Shown here: in pieces, positions 59,151 to 64,000 of the stretch
How the letters are laid out: the number at the start of each line of letters is the position of its first letter
How positions within the stretch are numbered: position 1 is the first letter of the stretch
Origin: Poa pratensis
Taxonomy: Eukaryota; Streptophyta; Magnoliopsida; Poales; Poaceae
DNA length: 64,000 nt
Direction of reading: 5' to 3'
NCBI GenBank assembly: GCA_947311845.1
Contig: CAMZMU010000034.1
Coordinates: 87,294,529 to 87,358,528, forward strand
Made by a program: the position numbers and the translations under genes
The notes under the pieces: model-generated
Seen by the model: the letters and a program-made list of their open reading frames with translations, nothing else
The model's database searches: none
Told to the model about the DNA's origin: nothing

Positions 59151-60010
59151 TTACTTCACATAGGGGACCGAGGTATTTAGTGAGCTTTAATGATGGCGGA
59201 GCATAGAAACACACTTAGAAAGTATTTGTTGAAAGATATGTATGATGGGTCTGAAGTTGCATGCTAGGATCAACTTTGTCTTACAAAAATAAACTTTCAT
59301 CATTTTGCCACTATGTTCCGTGAGAGTGAGAGACTGAGAGGTGTGGTCTACGTGACAGTGTGTATGTAACTGTGGATGAAAATGTTGCCATGTTCTTACT
59401 TGTAGTTGGTCTTGGTCATGGTCTCAGAATGAGGTTGTTGCGAGGACAGTGCAAGAGGTTTGGACTATTAGTACACACTTTTCTATCTTGTTAACGGCCA
59501 TTCTATCTTACTTCACATAGGGGACCGAGGGATTTAGGGAGCTTTCATGATGGCGAGCATAGAAACACACTTAGAAAGTATTTGTTGAAAGATATGTATG
59601 ATGGGTCTGAAGTTGCATGCTATGATTGACTCTGTCTTACAAAAATAAATTTCATGATTTGTGCACTATGTTGCGTGAGAGGTGTGGTCTACGACTCTAC
59701 GTGGCAGTGTGTATGTTACTCTGGATGAAAATGTTGCCATGTTCTTACTTGTAGTTGTAGTTTGTCATGGTCTCGCGAGGACAGTACAAGAGGTTTGGAC
59801 TATTAGTACACACTTTTCTAGCGTGTTAACGGCCATTCTATCGCTCCATGGAGAGTTCATTAAGCTTCCAGATCATTCTGTTTCAAGATCCCTATGATTA
59901 CAAATGGAAGTGGTTTGGCAATGCACTTGGAGCATTAGATGGTTGCCATATTGATTTTTGTGTTAATGTGGCTGACCAAGGAAGGTACAAAAATAGAACC
60001 CAGCGTGCAT
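59151..60010 (+). pseudogene. PIF/Harbinger transposase fragment with internal duplication
   Basis: A 357-bp segment is repeated in tandem (59151-59507 and 59508-59842). Translation gives VTLDENVAMFLLVVVCHGLA and then, downstream, WFGNALGALDGCHIDFCVNV with DQGRYKNR. This is the start of the DDE domain of Harbinger/ALP1-type proteins, where the first aspartate lies in the GALDG segment. The rest of the domain is missing. Confidence 0.72.
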
Positions 60011-60043
60011 CAGAGCGGATGACGCCACATCCACCACCCAACG

Positions 60044-60199
60044 TAAGTGCTGCCACGTGCAGCTTCCCTGATCAAGTAATGCTAACTGAATCAGTGATGC
60101 GAGCTGGTGAGCATAAACCCTGGGATCAAATAATGATCAGGAAAGCTGGTGATTCAGTTAGCATTACTTGACCATGAAAGCTGCTCGTGGCAGCGCTTA
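60044..60199. repeat. Near-perfect 156-bp hairpin
   Basis: The left arm (60044-60093) and right arm (60150-60199) are complementary at 45 of 50 positions, with a 56-nt loop. Both arms contain TCAAGTAATGCTAACTGAATC or its complement. TA flanks or overlaps both outer ends, so a small MITE is possible. A microRNA-like or small-RNA precursor fold is the alternative. Confidence 0.85.
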
Positions 60200-60453
60200 T
60201 GCTGGTTTTGGCACGTGCTTTTGTGGTGTAAACTTTAATTGTGACTTCCCTAATGTCAGTACTTGATTCTGATCTCGTGGAATGTAGACATTGTTCAGTT
60301 TTTGTAATGTATTGTATTGTATTCTTTGAGCTACCTTAAGTTGTAATTCAGGCTTGCATTTGAGAGATTGCATGAGCTGCTAGCGCTTGTCCTGATTTTT
60401 CTTACTTGCTATTTATGGTTGTGAAAATTTTGAAGGATCAGACAGAAGGAGAG

Positions 60454-63419
60454 ATGGCAAATCTAACCAGCCTTACATCAAACGCGAACCCAAACAAGTC
60501 ATTCGAGGTGTGATGCTTTCGTGCCGATGTCCTGCTTTTGTAGTGTTCTCTCATTCTGTAAATACTACATATTCACTGCAACAGTCGCGTTTAAATGCAG
60601 GTCCTGCCTAATCCAGGCGACTCCCTCTCAAGCCTCAGTTTTAGTCCCAAGAGTAATCTGCTGGTGGCAACTTCCTGGGATAACCAGGTAATTGTGTTTC
60701 TGTTGTAATTTTTAACTAGTATTTATTATTGTGATGTATCTTACTATGACTAGCTTTGAGGTGTGTGCAGGTGAGGTGTTGGGAGATAGTCAATGGTAAC
60801 AGTCAGCCAAAGGCATCCATATCACATGATCAGCCAGTATGATCTTAATATATTTCTCCTGAGATTTTTCATCTTCCATATTTAGAGTCGTTCCAGTTTA
60901 CCTGGTTTGATAATTAATTTCTTTCCTTCAATCAGGTACTCTGCTCGGCTTGGAAGGATGATGGGACAACTGTCTTCTCTGGAGGCTGCGATAAACAGGT
61001 CAAAATGTGGCCTCTGCTGTCTGGTGGGCAGGCTCAGACGGTTGCAATGCATGATGGACCTGTCAAGGAGGTCGCTTGGATACCTCAAATGAATCTTCTT
61101 GTCTCTGGAAGCTGGGATAAGACAATAAGGTTAAAGAGATTTAGTCGTCTGCACCCTCAGTATTCTTTACTTTGATATTGAACATTCTTACCCGTTTGAT
61201 TTTAAATCTTATTTGTGGCTGGTTTGCATTCTAGGGTTCGTGTTATTTTCAGCATATTTTTGTTACTTCATGTTGTTGCATTATATTAGTAAACATCAGT
61301 TATATGCAATTTATTAAGAAACTGCCAATAATGAGTTCCACAAGACCTACATCAAATATTGCAGACGAGTTTATATTTCCACTAATTTTCTATGTCTTCT
61401 TTGATCCTCAAAGTTCCACTACTTGCTGAATCATATTGCCAGATTCTTATCAGAGGTTGTGCATATCATGTGTACTTTTTACACCTATTTTGCTCACGAT
61501 GAAGACTGGAAGTTGCTATAGAAGTAACAGTTGATGCGATAGTTGCTATAATAAATGTTTCGTGCGATTAATGTTAAATATGTTCTTTTCGATTTTTAGC
61601 ATGGATCCAAGGTCTTAATCATCTTTATGAGAACTATTTAGGAAACATTAAGTCAGGTTCTGGCTCTCAGTGTAAATAGTACGCTTGCATTATTATGTTT
61701 GCTGTGTGTGCGTTTTAGTTTATCTGTATCATGCTAAGACCAATAATCTGGGCTGTGCTTTGACCTTCATCTCATTACAGCACATACTAACATTACCTCT
61801 GATCGTGATGCTTATGATTTGTTCTAGTCCACCTTCAATGCTGACCGTCATACTATTTGTAGGTATTGGGACACGAGGCAACAAAATCCAGCCCATGTCC
61901 AGCAACTTCCAGATCGCTGCTACTCTCTTGCAGTGAATTATCCCCTTATGATTGTGGGAACAGCTGATCGTCATATCGTCATCTTCAACTTGCAGAATCC
62001 TCAGGTCAGTGTGTTTCCGAACTGACTATGCAAGTTTTCATTTGTTTAATTCTTTTGGTGGTGGTGGGGCTCACGTTTATACTGTCATTGACTTGTGTTT
62101 TTTAACTGGCTGACTTAATTCCATCTCTGGTATGGTATTAGACGGAGTTTAAGCGCATTCAATCACCTCTAAAATACCAGACACGGTGTGTTGCTGCATT
62201 CCCTGATCAACAAGGATTCCTGGTAATGCTATATTTTCTTTCATCCTTTACTCTCAGCATTAGCACGCCAAACCAAAACCTCTTTTTTTTCCAAATACAT
62301 GACTGATTCTTACTATGCTTTAAAGTTTATTCATATGTTCTTTTTTACCTATCACGTCATATGATTTGTATTGCCCAGTTAGCTTGTTTGAAGCTAGCTT
62401 GAGTTTCTGACACTAAATATTGGTAGAATTTGCCACCTTACTCGAATTAGCTTTAGGTACAAGATTTGAGATACTGGCCTGACAAGTGACAACATCTGCG
62501 GTATCATGGGTGCTGTTGAGTAACCTGCATTTCAAACTTCCATCCCTCGGATATATAAGGCGCATACTTTGATTGTCAAATCAAGCTTTCACTAACTATT
62601 AGTTCCTATAATATGTGAGTTATGTGACACAAAATGGATATCATCGGGTTGACGGATTATTATTCAAAGTACTTTCTTGTGGCTTTGAACCATTGATAAA
62701 ATATGATAGAAGAAATTTACAGTCAAAGCTTGAACAAGAGACAGTCAAATATACCTTACAGAGTGTATTACAAGAAATGTTACTCAAATATAAATACCAC
62801 TGGCTGACATCTCTGTAGGTAGTGATAAAATCTTCATAAAGACGAGTATGCAGTTTGCCTTAATGACTTGACCATCTCCGAGCATCCAACTGCGTTGCAA
62901 ACAATTTCCTTTACCAGAACTCTAGAAGAGATCTTAGCATATAGCAGTTAAAGCCATTCTGAACATGAAATCATGCTGAAGTACAAATACTAAAACCATT
63001 CGAGGCTTCAAGCATTTTGAACTTTAGATCTTTATATATTTATAGTTCTGTATTTTCCTATTCTTCACCTGCATACGGGCGTATGTTTAGCGGGTGATCT
63101 TAATCATGCCGTGACCAATCAATTTTTGCTGCTACACACTGATCTTCTTCTACATCAATGAGCTGACTAATTGGATAACAAGGCCGATACCTGACAATTC
63201 ACAATAGTTTTTGTTTCATCTACCGATTCCATGTGACTTTTAGGCAAAAGGCTTATTTCCATGTGACTGACCCCTTGCTTTTGTTTAAAGGTGGGTTCCA
63301 TAGAAGGAAGAGTTGGTGTGCATCATATTGATGATGCACAGGCAAGCAGAAACTTCACATTCAAATGTCACAGGGAAGGAAATGACATTTTCTCTGTCAA
63401 TCCACTCAACTTTCACCCT
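60454..63419 (+). CDS. RAE1: RAE1, WD40 mRNA-export / nuclear-pore-associated protein (5' part)
   Basis: RAE1 is a seven-bladed WD40 protein that binds NUP98 at the nuclear pore, aids mRNA export and acts at the mitotic spindle. Exons in the window are 60454-60507, 60601-60687, 60771-60836, 60936-61129, 61863-62004, 62142-62222 and 63291-63419 (251 codons, phases consistent). The start MANLTSLTSNANPNKSFE precedes the first blade (SLSFSPKSNLLVATSWDNQV). SAWKDDGTTVFSGGCDKQVK, EVAWIPQMNLLVSGSWDKT and YWDTRQQNPAHVQQLPDRCY follow, then FKRIQSPLKYQTRCVAAFPD and VGSIEGRVGVHH. The last exon seen ends VNPLNFHP. The remaining blades lie beyond the window. A 5'-leader intron is likely, given AG at about 60435. 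Confidence 0.96.
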
Positions 63420-63422
63420 GTG

Positions 63423-63425
<3 letters not shown>

Positions 63426-63455
<30 letters not shown>
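63426..63455. repeat. (CT)n microsatellite in a RAE1 intron
   Basis: An uninterrupted CT run starts a few bases after the donor of the last visible exon. Its pyrimidine richness so close to a donor is unusual but does not alter the GT. Confidence 0.95.
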
Positions 63456-63459
<4 letters not shown>

Positions 63460-64000
63460 TTTATTTACTATGTGCTAGTCTTTTGTTTCATTATTCCGCT
63501 TTTGTTATTATAGAAAATGCTAACGGAGGAGACTTATGGTGGAATCACTGTGTCTGTCATCTGTTAATCTGTAGAATACTGAACCTCAGTTATATTCTCT
63601 CACAAAAGTGTGTAGAGCTTAATATCGATTCTGATACCACACTGTACCTAATCAAACAACCACTGTACTTATAGGCCTACATATATGTTGAAAAATAATG
63701 TGTTGCAAAAAATACTCCAAACAGATTAGCTTTAGGTCAATTGGCAAACTCCAAATTGTACCTATTTAGTGTTATAGGCACATTAAGAGCAGTGTTTCTG
63801 CTTTGTCCTGTTCTTTTTATTACTTTGCCATCTTATTCATTGGATTGGTGTGCTTGGATGATGATACTTCATATCCATTGAGTTGAGTGTGCTTTGTTGG
63901 CTATATTTCACTGGACAATGCAACAAGCAGTGCCAACTTTCCGGTGATAATTTTGAAGTTAATTTCAGTTAGTGAAGTTTCATCTGGTATACCCCTTGGT

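Overview
The window is plant nuclear DNA, almost certainly from a grass and probably from the wheat/barley/Aegilops group (Pooideae, Triticeae). Genes are split by GT-AG introns. Exons and promoters are GC-rich, as in grasses. Stowaway MITEs with CTCCCTCC-type ends lie in introns and spacers. The rest is a dense mix of LINEs, Helitrons, PIF/Harbinger, hAT, CACTA-like and gypsy pieces. No bacterial-style operons are present; each gene is an independent unit. The organism call is inference from gene style and repeat families.

Layout: 63-8270 (-) is a 13-exon cation-chloride cotransporter (CCC1 type) whose frame is broken by four single-base losses. 8689-9411 (-) is a retroelement with a poly(A) tail and 16-bp target duplications. 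10036-11713 (-) is a six-exon gene resembling plant borealin (BORR). 13590-14150, 14222-14621 and 14712-15597 are a retroelement copy, a Harbinger-like MITE and a hAT element. 16178-16783 (-) is an ERF003-like AP2/ERF transcription factor. 16.8-21.7 kb is largely featureless spacer. 21770-22372 is a second retroelement copy. 23223-23572 (+) encodes ribosomal protein eL39. 24805-27294 is a Harbinger element that carries only a Myb/NAM-like ORF.

28.4-29.8 kb has an 81-bp tandem repeat and a truncated LINE. 30786-32193 (+) is a BAHD acyltransferase with one single-base loss. 32259-37002 is a Helitron holding fragments of a VIK-type ankyrin kinase gene and of the spliceosome gene CWC15. 37-44.3 kb is a repeat graveyard: foldback element, gypsy integrase scrap, minus-strand Helitron with repeated ends, LINE and CACTA-like ends. 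44468-44952 is a MITE nested in a MITE.

45347-47080 (+) is an intact five-exon isoflavone-reductase-like / phenylcoumaran benzylic ether reductase gene. 47.9-49.4 kb is a LINE carrying a MITE. About 49560-53616 (-) is a gypsy element with one LTR, a primer-binding site and a decayed gag, but no pol and an ORF on the opposite strand. 54516-57629 is a second gene-carrying Helitron whose insertion point can be deduced from a related sequence 5 kb away. 58.4 kb to the end (+) is the 5' region and first seven coding exons of RAE1 (WD40 mRNA-export/nucleoporin-associated protein), which runs off the window.

The host genes serve unrelated jobs: ion transport, mitosis, transcription, translation, phenolic metabolism (the BAHD enzyme and the reductase) and nuclear export. 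The most interesting content is the transposon architecture: two gene-capturing Helitrons, a tiny insertion inside a LINE, nested MITEs, a long hairpin upstream of RAE1, and a gypsy element combining gag with an antisense ORF. The single-base losses in two otherwise well-preserved genes may be either real lesions or base-calling errors.
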